64,000 bases of DNA from Acidobacteriota bacterium (GTDB taxonomy: Bacteria > Acidobacteriota > Vicinamibacteria > Vicinamibacterales > 2-12-FULL-66-21), in NCBI GenBank assembly GCA_016184105.1, contig JACPDI010000040.1, positions 124,001 through 188,000 on the forward strand, written 5' to 3'. Every line of letters begins with the position of its first letter. Position 1 is the stretch's first letter. The notes under the pieces are model-generated. The model saw only the letters and a program-made list of their open reading frames with translations, searched no databases and had not been told where the DNA came from. This document shows, piece by piece, positions 17,393 through 25,553 of this stretch. The position numbers were made by a program, and so were the translations under genes.

Positions 17393-19144
17393 ATGACAGT
17401 GAGTACTGCGGCGGCAGAGGCGAGAGGCGGCGCGTGGTTGCTCGAAGACACGGCGCCGGAGAGCGTGTTCACGCCGGAACGCATGACCGACGAGCACCGG
17501 ATGATCATGCAGACGGCGGACGAATTCATCGTCAACGAAGTGCTCCCCGCGCTCGACAAGCTCGAGCAGAAGGACTGGGCGCTCGCGCGCCAGCTCGTGA
17601 AACGGTGTGGCGAGGTGGGGCTGCTCGGCACCGACGTGCCGGAGGACTACGGCGGCGTCGGGCTGGACAAGATCTCCTCGATCCTCGTCGGCGAACGCGT
17701 GGGGCGCTCGGCGTCGTTCGCCGCGACGTTCGGCGCGCAGACGGGTCTCGCGATCACCCCGCTTCTCTGCTTCGGCACCGACGCGCAGAAGCGGAAGTAC
17801 CTGCCCGGCATCGTCGGCGGCGAAACCGTCGGAGCCTATTGCCTGAGCGAGTCCGGCAGCGGGTCTGACGCACTCGGCGCGAAGGCGCGCGCCACGCGCC
17901 AGCCCGACGGCAGCTTCGTGCTCTCGGGCGAAAAGATGTGGATCACCAACGGCGGCTTCGCGGACCTCTTCATCGTCTTTGCGAAGGTGGACGGCGAACA
18001 GTTCACCGCGTTCATCGTCGAGCGGGCGTTCCAGGGCGTGAGCAGCGGGAAGGAAGAGCACAAGCTCGGGCTGCACGGATCGTCGACAACGCCGGTGCTG
18101 CTGCAGGACGTGAGGGTGCCCGCGGAGAACCTGCTGGGCGAGGTAGGCAAGGGACACAAGGTCGCGTTCAACGTCCTCAACTACGGGCGCCTGAAGCTCG
18201 GCGCCATGTGCGCCGGCGGCGCGAAGATGGCCATCGGCGAGTCGGCGAAGTACGCGGCGAACCGCAAGCAGTTCGGGCAGCCGATCGCGAGCTTCGGCGC
18301 GATCCGGTACAAGCTCGCCGAGATGACCGTCCGGTCGTTCGCGGTCGAGAGCATGCTGTACCGCACCGGCGGCCTGATCGACGGGATGCTCGGCGGCTCG
18401 CACGATCCGGCCCGGGTGCTTGCCGCGCTCGAGGAGTTCGCGATCGAAGCCTCGATTCTCAAGGTGGCCGGCAGCGAAGTGCTCGACTACGTGCTCGACG
18501 AGAACGTCCAGATTCACGGCGGCAACGGCTTCGTCAGGGACTATCCCGCCGAGCGGCACTACCGCGACGCACGGGTCAACCGCATCTTCGAGGGGACGAA
18601 CGAGATCAACCGGCTGCTGATCCCGGGCATGCTCATGCGGAGAGCGCTCAAGGGCGGGCTGCCGCTGATCCCCGCCGCGATGAAGCTGCAGCAGGAACTC
18701 CTCGCACCCGGCTCGCTCGAGATGCCGGGCGACGGGCTGCTGGAAGAGCAGGTGCGCGCGGTTGCCGCGATGAAGAAAGTCGTGCTGATGGTGCTCGGCT
18801 CGGCGATGCAGAAATACGGCGAGAAGATCACCGACGAGCAGGAGCTGCTCTCCTGGACGGCCGACATCGCCATCGACACGTACGCGGCGGAGAGCTGCGT
18901 CACGCGCGCGCTGCAGACGACGGCACCCCTCGTGGCCGATGCGGCGACGGTGTTCGTCAACGACGCGGCCGGGCGCGTCGAGATCGCGGCGCGCCAGGCG
19001 CTCGCGGCCGTCGCCGAGGGGGACACGCTGCGCACGCTGCTCGCCGCGCTGCGCCGGGTGCTGAAAGTGACTCCGGTCAACACGATCGTCCTCCGGCGGC
19101 GGATCTCGGACGCAGTGGTCGCGAAAGGCGGATATCCGTTCTAA
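17393..19144 (+). CDS. fadE: Acyl-CoA dehydrogenase
   Basis: 583 residues, larger than short-chain dehydrogenases and like the FadE/VLCAD group with an extra C-terminal domain. ATG at 17393 follows GGTGGAG. Motifs: VPEDYGGVGLDKISSILVGE (~80), LSESGSGSDALGAKA (FAD-binding region, ~155), KMWITNGGFADLFIVFAK (~180), ANRKQFGQPIASF (~285) and IHGGNGFVRDYPAERHYRDA to RIFEGTNEINR (~365-405), the conserved FAD-contacting end. Residues 420-583 form the extra helical domain. It catalyses the first oxidation of acyl-CoA, passing electrons to ETF. Last gene of the fadR-fadN-fadA-fadE operon. Confidence 0.93.
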   Translation: MTVSTAAAEARGGAWLLEDTAPESVFTPERMTDEHRMIMQTADEFIVNEVLPALDKLEQKDWALARQLVKRCGEVGLLGTDVPEDYGGVGLDKISSILVGERVGRSASFAATFGAQTGLAITPLLCFGTDAQKRKYLPGIVGGETVGAYCLSESGSGSDALGAKARATRQPDGSFVLSGEKMWITNGGFADLFIVFAKVDGEQFTAFIVERAFQGVSSGKEEHKLGLHGSSTTPVLLQDVRVPAENLLGEVGKGHKVAFNVLNYGRLKLGAMCAGGAKMAIGESAKYAANRKQFGQPIASFGAIRYKLAEMTVRSFAVESMLYRTGGLIDGMLGGSHDPARVLAALEEFAIEASILKVAGSEVLDYVLDENVQIHGGNGFVRDYPAERHYRDARVNRIFEGTNEINRLLIPGMLMRRALKGGLPLIPAAMKLQQELLAPGSLEMPGDGLLEEQVRAVAAMKKVVLMVLGSAMQKYGEKITDEQELLSWTADIAIDTYAAESCVTRALQTTAPLVADAATVFVNDAAGRVEIAARQALAAVAEGDTLRTLLAALRRVLKVTPVNTIVLRRRISDAVVAKGGYPF

Positions 19145-19178
19145 TCTTAGGCGGTTCGGGGGGACTGCGGGGCTGCGC

Positions 19179-19184
19179 TACTAT
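19179..19184 (+). promoter_or_regulatory. TACTAT box 9 bases before a GTG start
   Basis: A TANNNT -10-like hexamer ending 9 bases before GTG 19194, with no Shine-Dalgarno between. Fits a leaderless or nearly leaderless transcript. Confidence 0.4.
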
Positions 19185-19193
19185 TGGGATAGC

Positions 19194-19796
19194 GTGCTTC
19201 TTCGCAGTCCCCTGATCGTCCTGGTGTTCACGCTCGCCGCCTGCTCGGCGCCGCCGCCAAGCTACGAGGAGTCGATCGCGCGCGCCCGCGAGGCGAAGGA
19301 CGCGATGTTCCGCGAGAGCGCCGAATCGCCGATCCCGCCCGGCAAGCGCGCGTCGTGGCCGCCGCTGCAGTACTTCCCCGTGGACGCGAGCTATCGGGTG
19401 CCCGCAGCGCTGAAGCCGCCCGCCGGCAGGGCGGAGGCGATCGTGATGCCGACCTCCACCGGCCAGCAACGGCAGATGCGCCGGGCCGGGACGCTGGAGT
19501 TCTCCGTGCACGGCCAGCCGCTGCGCCTCTCCGCGTTTTCCGACATCGACTCACCCGTGGCCCAACGCCTCTTCGTTCCATTCGGCGATCTCACGAATGG
19601 AGAAGAGACCTATCCCGGCGGCCGGTATCTCGACCTCGACCCAACGCCGACCGGGCTCTACGAGATCGATTTCAACCGGGCTTACAGTCCCTACTGCGCC
19701 TACAACCCGCAGTACGACTGCCCCTTCCCGCCGCCGGAGAACCGCCTCAAGGCGCACATCCGCGCCGGTGAGAAGCACAAGAACCCCAAGCCCTGA
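19194..19796 (+). CDS. DUF1684 lipoprotein
   Basis: 200 residues. A GTG start gives a signal peptide with lipobox LAAC (MLLRSPLIVLVFTLAAC). The rest carries the DUF1684 hallmarks: YFPVDASYRVPA (~60), LEFSVHGQPLRLSAF (~100), RYLDLDPTPTGLYEIDFNRA (~140-160), YSPYCAYNPQYDCPFPPPEN (~162-181) and a final RLKAHIRAGEK. DUF1684 proteins are widespread and of unknown biochemical function. Likely membrane-anchored and facing the periplasm. The stop lies in a CCCTGAACCCTG word that recurs in similar form elsewhere in the window. Confidence 0.88.
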   Translation: MLLRSPLIVLVFTLAACSAPPPSYEESIARAREAKDAMFRESAESPIPPGKRASWPPLQYFPVDASYRVPAALKPPAGRAEAIVMPTSTGQQRQMRRAGTLEFSVHGQPLRLSAFSDIDSPVAQRLFVPFGDLTNGEETYPGGRYLDLDPTPTGLYEIDFNRAYSPYCAYNPQYDCPFPPPENRLKAHIRAGEKHKNPKP

Positions 19797-19804
19797 ACCC
19801 TGCG

Positions 19805-20509
19805 ATGGTCTGCCTCCCCCGCCACCAGCCGCCTGCCGGTCCCCAGGGCATCGTCTTCGACTTCGACGGCGTGATCGTCAACAGCGAGCCGGTGCACCTG
19901 CGCTCGACCCAGGACGCGCTCGCGCGGCGCGGCGTCACGCTGTCGCCCGACGAGTACTACGGTCGCTATGTCGGCTATGACGATGTCGGGATGTTCCGGG
20001 CGCTCGCCAGCGACCGCGGGCTCGACTGGTGCAGCGATGATCTGCAGGAACTACTCGTGGCCAAAGCGCTCCGGTTCGAGGCGCTCGAGGCCAGCGACGC
20101 CCTGCTCGTGCCCGGCGCGGCCGCATGCGTGCGGCGCATGGCGGCTGTGGCGCCGCTCGCGATCGCGTCCGGGGCGCGGCGCCCTGAAATCGAGCGCCTC
20201 CTCAAGCGTCTCGGCCTCGACTCGTTCTTCCCGGTCATCGTCGCATCGGGCGAGACGGAATTCAGCAAGCCGGCGCCGGACCCATACACCGCGGCCGCCG
20301 CGGCGCTCCGCGCGCGGCCGCAGGACACCGTGGCGATCGAAGATACCGCCGCGGGTCTCGCGTCTGCCAAAGCCGCGGGCCTCCGCTGCATCGGAGTGAC
20401 GACGACGTTCCCGGCGGCGAAGCTGCAGATCGCGGACACGATCGTCGGCACGCTCGATGAGATCACGGAGGATCTTGTCCGCTCGCTGGTCGCGCGCGGG
20501 CGGACCTGA
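19805..20509 (+). CDS. HAD hydrolase, beta-phosphoglucomutase-like
   Basis: 234 residues. HAD motif I is DFDGVIVNSE with Asp19 (nucleophile) and Asp21; motif II is the Ser/Gly of IASGARRPEIE (~120); motif III Lys is in EFSKPAPDPY (~155); motif IV is IEDTAAGLASAKAAG (~180). The helical cap between motifs I and II is of the C1 type seen in sugar-phosphate phosphatases and phosphomutases. It probably removes or moves a phosphate on a small sugar phosphate in the cytoplasm. Eight bases after the DUF1684 gene, so likely co-transcribed. The exact substrate cannot be told. Confidence 0.87.
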   Translation: MVCLPRHQPPAGPQGIVFDFDGVIVNSEPVHLRSTQDALARRGVTLSPDEYYGRYVGYDDVGMFRALASDRGLDWCSDDLQELLVAKALRFEALEASDALLVPGAAACVRRMAAVAPLAIASGARRPEIERLLKRLGLDSFFPVIVASGETEFSKPAPDPYTAAAAALRARPQDTVAIEDTAAGLASAKAAGLRCIGVTTTFPAAKLQIADTIVGTLDEITEDLVRSLVARGRT

Positions 20510-20535
20510 AAGGTCCGCCTCTGCGGGTACGAGGC

Positions 20536-20541
20536 TAGAAT
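20536..20541 (+). promoter_or_regulatory. TAGAAT box 7 bases before a GTG start
   Basis: TAGAAT-N7-GTG (20549). The overlapping ATG at 20540 would put the start codon inside the box. Consistent with leaderless initiation at 20549. Confidence 0.45.
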
Positions 20542-20548
20542 GGTCCGC

Positions 20549-21448
20549 GTGAGCCGCTTTGAGCTCGATGCGATCGCCGCGGACCTCGAACGCGCGCTCA
20601 GCGCGCCTGGCGACCGCATCGCACCGGCGGCACTTGCCATCGCACGAATCGAACATCCGCACCTCGATCCGCGTCCCCATCTGGAGCAGCTTGACGAATT
20701 CGGCCTCCAGGCCGCGCGGCGTCTCGACGGCATCGAGGGGGAACGCGCCCGCGTGAGGGCGCTCAACCGCTACATCTTCGGCGCCCTTGGCTTCGCGGCA
20801 AACCGCGAGCAGTACCTCGATCCCCGCAACAGCTTTCTGAACGTCGTGCTCGAGCGCCGCGTCGGCATCCCGATCACGTTGTCCGTCGTTTACATTGAGA
20901 TCGGCCGGCGCGCCGGACTGCCGCTCGAAGGGGTGGGGTTTTCCGGGCGCTTCCTGGTGCACCCGGTGGGCGGCGGGCCGGTGGGCGAGACGCTGATCAT
21001 CGATCCCTTCGCCGGCGGGAAGCTGCGGTCGCAGGCTGACTGCTTCGCCTTGCTGCGCGAGCAGGCCGGGGAGGACGCGCGATGGCACCCGTCGCTGCTG
21101 GCACCCGCGGACCGCCGCACGATGGCGCTCCGGATGCTGACGAACCTGAAGCGCGCCTACGTCGCGCTTCGCTCGTTTGCGCACGCGCGCCGGGCGGCCG
21201 ACCTGCTCGTGGCGCTCGACCCGTCAGCCATTTCCGAGCTGCGGGATCGCGGCCTGTTCTCCTACCACCTCGAGGACTTCTCCGCCGCGCTGCGCGATCT
21301 CGAGAAATATCTTGCGCTCATCCCCAAGGCGGAGTCCTCCCTGGATGATGATGATGAGTCGGGGCGCGACGAGGGAGCGCGGGAAGAGGGCAAGGCCATC
21401 TGGGAGCACGTCAAGAACCTCAGGCGGCGCGTCGCGAGCTTCAATTAG
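20549..21448 (+). CDS. SirB1-like transglutaminase-fold/TPR protein
   Basis: About 299 residues. The start is taken at GTG 20549 (MSRFELDAIAADLE) because of a TAGAAT box 7 bases upstream; ATG 20540 adds three residues. Residues ~35-190 match the SirB1 transglutaminase-like core: NRYIFGALGFAANREQYLDP, NSFLNVVLERRVGIPITLSV, VYIEIGRRAGLPLEGVGFSG, FLVHPVGG. The C-terminal ~90 residues hold TPR helices (NLKRAYVALRSFAHARRAAD, DFSAALRDLEKYLALIP). SirB1-family proteins are common but their biochemical role is uncertain; the usual transglutaminase Cys is not evident. Cytoplasmic. Single gene. Confidence 0.87.
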   Translation: MSRFELDAIAADLERALSAPGDRIAPAALAIARIEHPHLDPRPHLEQLDEFGLQAARRLDGIEGERARVRALNRYIFGALGFAANREQYLDPRNSFLNVVLERRVGIPITLSVVYIEIGRRAGLPLEGVGFSGRFLVHPVGGGPVGETLIIDPFAGGKLRSQADCFALLREQAGEDARWHPSLLAPADRRTMALRMLTNLKRAYVALRSFAHARRAADLLVALDPSAISELRDRGLFSYHLEDFSAALRDLEKYLALIPKAESSLDDDDESGRDEGAREEGKAIWEHVKNLRRRVASFN

Positions 21449-21762
21449 GCCCGATCCAGACGCGCGGCGCCATGACTCCAACAGCCTGGATCAATGACGT
21501 CGGGTTCAAGGTGGGGGGGCCCCATCAGAAAGGGGCGCCTCTGGTAACCTCGGCGTATCGACTCGGGTGTCGTGTGGAACGACATCTCGCCGCCGTGTGG
21601 ACCCGAACGCCGGCTCGTCGCCGGCCAACGCAGACCTGATCAGCGGCGTCATCGCGCCGCGCGTCATCCGGTTTGGTGTGAGGGTGAGCTGGTAGGCTGC
21701 TGACAGGCACGGGGCACTTTGCCCTGTGCCTTGTGCCTGCTGCCTCGTGCCTGCTCTGTCCC
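21449..21762. other. 314-bp region between convergent genes
   Basis: No convincing gene. A weak GC hairpin lies near 21516-21540. The right end is a CTCGTGCC/GTGCCT word repeat (21700-21765) that folds into the hairpin annotated separately. Confidence 0.55.
21705..21731. terminator. Hairpin made of GGCACGGGGCA repeat between convergent genes
   Basis: AGGCACGGGGCA-CTT-TGCCCTGTGCCT forms a 12-bp stem with one G-T pair. It could serve both the SirB1-like gene and the gene at 21763-22224 as a terminator. Confidence 0.5.
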
Positions 21763-22224
21763 CTACCGGTGCCGCCCGCCTGCCCGGTAGTTGTGCACCA
21801 CGATCGCGGACATGGCCACGTTGCTGGCTGCGAGTAGCCAGAACGCCGCCCTGCGGTTCCGCCTGGCGAGCGTGTCGGCGGACTTCAGCGCAATCCACGT
21901 GGAGACGCCCTTGAGCGCCAGCAGCCAGGGAGTGGAGGTCGCGAAGGGTTTCATCGCGAAGTTGGTCTCCCGGACCCCGCCCGAGGCAATCCCCGTCACC
22001 GTGGAGTGCACGTCCAGCGCCTGGATCCCAACCAGCGACCACCGCAGTCGTTGATAGTCGCGGTCCGAGGACACCGTCGCGCGGTGCGCCTCCCCAGTTT
22101 CAAAGATGGTCAGGGCGGGGACGACCGGTGCCCGCAGCGGGTCGGCCGCGGAGTGAGACGGGTACAGGGCGCCGGACGAAACGAGCACGAGCACAACGAC
22201 GGGCCGAGAGAAACACGCCCGCAT
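21763..22224 (-). CDS. Small membrane protein, DUF5658-like
   Basis: 153 residues with a signal peptide (MRACFSRPVVVLVLVSSGAL) and three hydrophobic segments. The core IQALDVHSTVTGIASGGVRE, then ATSTPWLLALKGVSTW, resembles the DUF5658 pattern (Asp-x-x-Ser/Thr, Gly-Gly-x-x-Glu). AGGTG stands before the ATG. It is a diverged paralogue of the next gene upstream (22389-22862); both end with a short basic tail (VVHNYRAGG here, AARNYKVAG there). The function is unknown. The stop codon is flanked by the GTGCC repeat. Confidence 0.7.
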   Translation of the reverse strand: MRACFSRPVVVLVLVSSGALYPSHSAADPLRAPVVPALTIFETGEAHRATVSSDRDYQRLRWSLVGIQALDVHSTVTGIASGGVRETNFAMKPFATSTPWLLALKGVSTWIALKSADTLARRNRRAAFWLLAASNVAMSAIVVHNYRAGGRHR

Positions 22225-22388
22225 GTCGCACCTGGTTCCTTCGGGGAGGCACTGCCAGCGTCTTCAATGGATGTGCCTGCGCAACACCGTGAAGCAACGC
22301 GCATCTCTTGGCGCGGTACAGCGCTCGAGTGTCGTGCTCCGGTCCGCCGATCACGATTCTTGCGGGGAGGCCGAACGTTCGGCGCGCC

Positions 22389-22862
22389 TCAGCGCCCCGG
22401 TTCACCGGCGACCTTGTAGTTGCGCGCCGCAATGACGGCGAGGGCGGCGTTCGCGGCCGTCAGCACCCAGAACGCAGCCTTGGGATTCCGCTTCGCGATC
22501 CTGTCTGCCGAGCGGAGCATCATCCACGTCGACGCCCCCTTCAACGCGATGAACAGCGGCGCCGATGACGTGAACGGCCGCATCAGAGGGTTGGCTTCCC
22601 GCGCGCCGCCGCGCGTGGCGAGGAGCGTCGAGTGCGTATCGAGCACCTGGACGGCGACGAACGACCAGCGCATCGCGCGGAACGCATCGACGGGCCGCGA
22701 GGTCGCCGCGACGGTTGGCGTGACTGGCGCGCGCAGGCCGATCAGCGGCTGCTCCATGAGCGGCCGTGACGGCAATAGTTCGCCGGACACGCTCGCCGGG
22801 CACAGCGCGATCGCCGTTGAGATGAGAGCCGCGGGTATGAAGCCGGTTGAACGCAGTGACAT
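22389..22862 (-). CDS. Small membrane protein, paralogue of the neighbouring gene
   Basis: 157 residues; ATG at 22862 preceded by AGGAG at 7 bases. It has a signal-like N-terminus and the same core as its neighbour: VQVLDTHSTLLATRGGAREA, NPLMRPFTSSAPLFIALKGA, RSADRIAKRNPKAAFWVLTA. Here the motif is the more canonical EANPLMRP. The pair probably arose by tandem duplication followed by strong divergence. No function is known; both are likely inner-membrane proteins. Confidence 0.7.
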   Translation of the reverse strand: MSLRSTGFIPAALISTAIALCPASVSGELLPSRPLMEQPLIGLRAPVTPTVAATSRPVDAFRAMRWSFVAVQVLDTHSTLLATRGGAREANPLMRPFTSSAPLFIALKGASTWMMLRSADRIAKRNPKAAFWVLTAANAALAVIAARNYKVAGEPGR

Positions 22863-23040
22863 TCCGTACTCCTGTGAAGTGCGTCACGACGGCTGAGTTC
22901 AACGGCCGTACCCGCCGGGAATGGCGTTTTTCTTGGGATTTCGCGCGATCCGATCGCGCGTGTGCGTGCTGTCTGCGCGGGCGCCGCACACCACGCGCCG
23001 CTGGCAGCCGAAATGCACGCCTGTGGAACGGGAGGAGTGG

Positions 23041-23649
23041 GTGACGACATTGCAGAGACGGACCAAGCTCGGCCTGCTGGCGCTCGCGTTTACGATGGCG
23101 CTCGTCTTCGCGCCGTCGGAGAAGCGGTCGGTGTACGCGGACGTGATCGGTGCCGGCGGCGATGAAGACATCACGGTGACGGGCTGCCTCGTCGCTGGCA
23201 ACGGTGACGGCAAGGGGTTCTTGTTGACGAACGTGTTGCCTGCGTCCATCGACATGTCGACGCGAGCGGCGCAGGGACAGCAGACCTCCGGCACCTCCGG
23301 CACGCTGCCGGGTGCGTCAACGGTGATCTACTGGCTGGACGATCTGGAAGATGACGACAGCCTGGCCGATTACGCCGGGCGCCGGGTGGAAGTGCGCGGA
23401 GAGGTCGAGGGGGACATCGACCGTGGCGGGATGGAAATCGAGCGCGACGGTGACTGGGTGGAGATCGAGATCACGTCGGATGGCCGGAAGGTGGAAACGC
23501 GCCTGCCATGGGCGTCGGTGATGCCAAACGACGGCAAGGCCGTCGGCACGTCAGGCACGCTCAAGGAGGGTCAGGAGATCGAGCTGAACATCAACGTCCG
23601 CAAGATCGATGTGAAGGACGTGCGGGTCGTGGCGGGCAGCTGCCGGTGA
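23041..23649 (+). CDS. Secreted hypothetical protein with OB-like domain
   Basis: About 202 residues. GTG at 23041 is chosen because GGGAGGAG stands 4-6 bases upstream and a signal peptide follows (MTTLQRRTKLGLLALAFTMA); the frame is open further upstream without signals. Mature sequence: DITVTGCLVAGNGDGKGFLL (~45-65), then an acidic part DDLEDDDSLADYAGRRVEVR and GEVEGDIDRGGMEIERDGDW, alternating strands typical of a small OB-like fold. The TVTGCL start is a pattern seen in other acidobacterial secreted proteins. The role is unknown. Confidence 0.7.
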   Translation: MTTLQRRTKLGLLALAFTMALVFAPSEKRSVYADVIGAGGDEDITVTGCLVAGNGDGKGFLLTNVLPASIDMSTRAAQGQQTSGTSGTLPGASTVIYWLDDLEDDDSLADYAGRRVEVRGEVEGDIDRGGMEIERDGDWVEIEITSDGRKVETRLPWASVMPNDGKAVGTSGTLKEGQEIELNINVRKIDVKDVRVVAGSCR

Positions 23650-23671
23650 TCGCGTACGCGGACCACGAGGG

Positions 23672-24397
23672 CTAGGCGCGCCAGCCAACCATGCGCGCGA
23701 GCTTTCCGAGCAGCGTCGGCTGGTCTCGCACCTCGGTCGCCTCTTCGAGGATATCGAGGCAGCTGCCGATCGATGGGGCGATGCCGATGCCGAGGCGGCG
23801 TGCGCTGGCTTCGATCCGCTCGTCCGATTCGCGGAGGATGAGCAGGGCCCGCGCTTTCGAGTCGGAGATCACGTCGACGCAGTTCTTCGGGCTGTCGTCC
23901 ACCAGGTAATCGAGGTGAAGGGCGGCGGCGGCTTTTCCCCGCGAGCCGGGCATCACGAGGACGCTCGGCCAGTCGAACCCCTGCTCCACGAGCCACGCCT
24001 GGGTCTGTCGCTGCACGGCCTCTCCGGCGGTCTTCGGCCGCTGCGTGATGAAGAACACCTCCCAGCCGTGCCGCACGGTCATGTCGCGGATACGCCGGAC
24101 GGCATGCGGGTCGATCGGGTGGAGCGTGGACCAGAAGTTCGGCGTCGCCTCGATGGCGGCCCACACGCGGTCGAGCTTGCGGCGCGACGGCGCGACGCCG
24201 CCGGTCTTATCGTCCGCGGGCTGATCGCTCGCGCGCCGCTGTGGTATTTCGGCGCGCTCCTGCTCGGAGGCGCGCGTCTCTGGCTGATCGGGTGGCGGAG
24301 GCGTGTCGTCGCCGAACAGGCGGACTTCGACGTCGCGGAACGCGGCATCGAAGTCCGCGAGCGTGCCGTCCATGTCGAAGGCGATACGCAGGGGCAT
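23672..24397 (-). CDS. HAD protein of the 5'(3')-deoxyribonucleotidase type
   Basis: 241 residues. Motif I is FDMDGTLADFDAAF (nucleophile Asp near residue 8); motif II is FFITQRPKTAGEA (~115); motif III/IV region includes SRGKAAAALHLDYLVDDSPK (~155-175). The order and the short cap match NT5C-like deoxyribonucleotidases. A hydrophilic segment (~30-70, rich in Pro, Gln, Glu) is inserted in the cap and is not part of the family core. It would dephosphorylate nucleotides or a related substrate in the cytoplasm. A TAAACT box 6 bases before the ATG suggests a leaderless message. Confidence 0.75.
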   Translation of the reverse strand: MPLRIAFDMDGTLADFDAAFRDVEVRLFGDDTPPPPDQPETRASEQERAEIPQRRASDQPADDKTGGVAPSRRKLDRVWAAIEATPNFWSTLHPIDPHAVRRIRDMTVRHGWEVFFITQRPKTAGEAVQRQTQAWLVEQGFDWPSVLVMPGSRGKAAAALHLDYLVDDSPKNCVDVISDSKARALLILRESDERIEASARRLGIGIAPSIGSCLDILEEATEVRDQPTLLGKLARMVGWRA

Positions 24398-24403
24398 GGT
24401 GAG

Positions 24404-24409
24404 AGTTTA
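24404..24409 (-). promoter_or_regulatory. TAAACT box 6 bases before an ATG
   Basis: On the minus strand TAAACT-N6-ATG (24397), with no Shine-Dalgarno in the spacer. Leaderless-type signal. Confidence 0.45.
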
Positions 24410-24420
24410 CCGTTTCCTTG

Positions 24421-25551
24421 TCAGAACCCAACGGCAGATCCCTTTGTCAGAACCCGTCGTGGGAACTCCCTTTCAAGCACGTCGACGATGCGAGTGGCCG
24501 CGTGCCCGTCCCAGCCTTCCGGGATCGGCGCGGCGCCGTCGCGATCCCTCATCGCCTCGCGGACGTACCTGACGGCAAGGTGTGGATCCTCGCCGGCGAG
24601 GCGGTTGCCGCCGTGCTGCAACGTGATCGGCCGCTCCGTGTTCTTGCGCAGCGTCACGCATGGTACGCCGAGCACGAACGCTTCTTCCTGCACGCCGCCG
24701 GAATCGGTGAGCAACGCCGCGGCCTCGTCTATCAGGCCGAGGAACTCGAGGTACCCGAGCGGCCTCATCACGCGAAGCCGGCCGCCGCGATCCATGTCGT
24801 CCCAGAGGCCGCCGTCCTTCAGGCGCTGCACGGTCCGCGGGTGCGCCGGGAAGACGACCTCGGTATGATCCGCGAGGCTCTGGAGCGCGTACACGATCGA
24901 GCGTAGCTGCTCCGCGCTGTCGACGTTCGACGGCCGGTGCAGCGCGACGACCACGTATTCCCGGGAGTGGAGGCCGAGCGCCTCGGGCACGCACAGCGCG
25001 CGGGCCGCGCGGCGATGCTTCACGAGGCTGTCGATCATCGTGTTGCCCACGAAGTGGATCTTCTGATGCGGGACGCCCTCCTTGCGGAGGTTCTGCTCGG
25101 CGTCCCGCTCCGTCACGAAGAGCACCTCGGCGAGCGCGTCGGTCAGCAGGCGGTTGGTCTCCTCCGGCATGTCGCGGTCGTAACTGCGAAGCCCGGCCTC
25201 GACGTGCGCGACCGGAATCCGAAGCTGCGTGGCGACGAGCGCCGCTGCGAGCGTGGAGTTCACGTCGCCGAAGACGACCACCAGGTCGGGCCGCTCGCGC
25301 CGGAATTGCGCTTCGAGCGCAATCATGATGCTCGTCGTCTGGTAGGTGTGCGTGCCCGATCCGACGCCCAGGTTCACGTCTGGCGCCGGCATGCCGAGCT
25401 GCTCGAAGAACACCTCGGAGAGCTTCTCGTCGTAGTGCTGGCCGGTGTGGACCAGGCGCACCGTCCAGTCCGGCCGCCGCGCGCGAAGCTGCTCCACGAC
25501 CGGCGCGGCCTTCGTGAAATTGGGAGCGCCGACGATCAGGTCGATGTTCAT
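24421..25551 (-). CDS. wecB: UDP-N-acetylglucosamine 2-epimerase (non-hydrolysing)
   Basis: 376 residues, family length. Start MNIDLIVGAPNFTKAAP at 25551, two bases after the stop of the aminotransferase gene. Conserved segments: HTGQHYDEKLSEVFFEQL (~40-58), VFGDVNSTLAAALVA (~95), HVEAGLRS (~115), EETNRLLTD (~130), HRPSNVD (~205) and LLTDSGGVQEEA (~290), the UDP/GlcNAc-binding core. It interconverts UDP-GlcNAc and UDP-ManNAc for surface polysaccharide. Last gene of the exopolysaccharide operon running leftwards from 32528. Confidence 0.93.
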   Translation of the reverse strand: MNIDLIVGAPNFTKAAPVVEQLRARRPDWTVRLVHTGQHYDEKLSEVFFEQLGMPAPDVNLGVGSGTHTYQTTSIMIALEAQFRRERPDLVVVFGDVNSTLAAALVATQLRIPVAHVEAGLRSYDRDMPEETNRLLTDALAEVLFVTERDAEQNLRKEGVPHQKIHFVGNTMIDSLVKHRRAARALCVPEALGLHSREYVVVALHRPSNVDSAEQLRSIVYALQSLADHTEVVFPAHPRTVQRLKDGGLWDDMDRGGRLRVMRPLGYLEFLGLIDEAAALLTDSGGVQEEAFVLGVPCVTLRKNTERPITLQHGGNRLAGEDPHLAVRYVREAMRDRDGAAPIPEGWDGHAATRIVDVLEREFPRRVLTKGSAVGF

Positions 25552-25553
25552 CG

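Noticed and set aside
21700-21765. Possible CRISPR-like repeat
   Set aside because: The repeats are short, degenerate and have no unique spacers of constant length; there are no cas genes.
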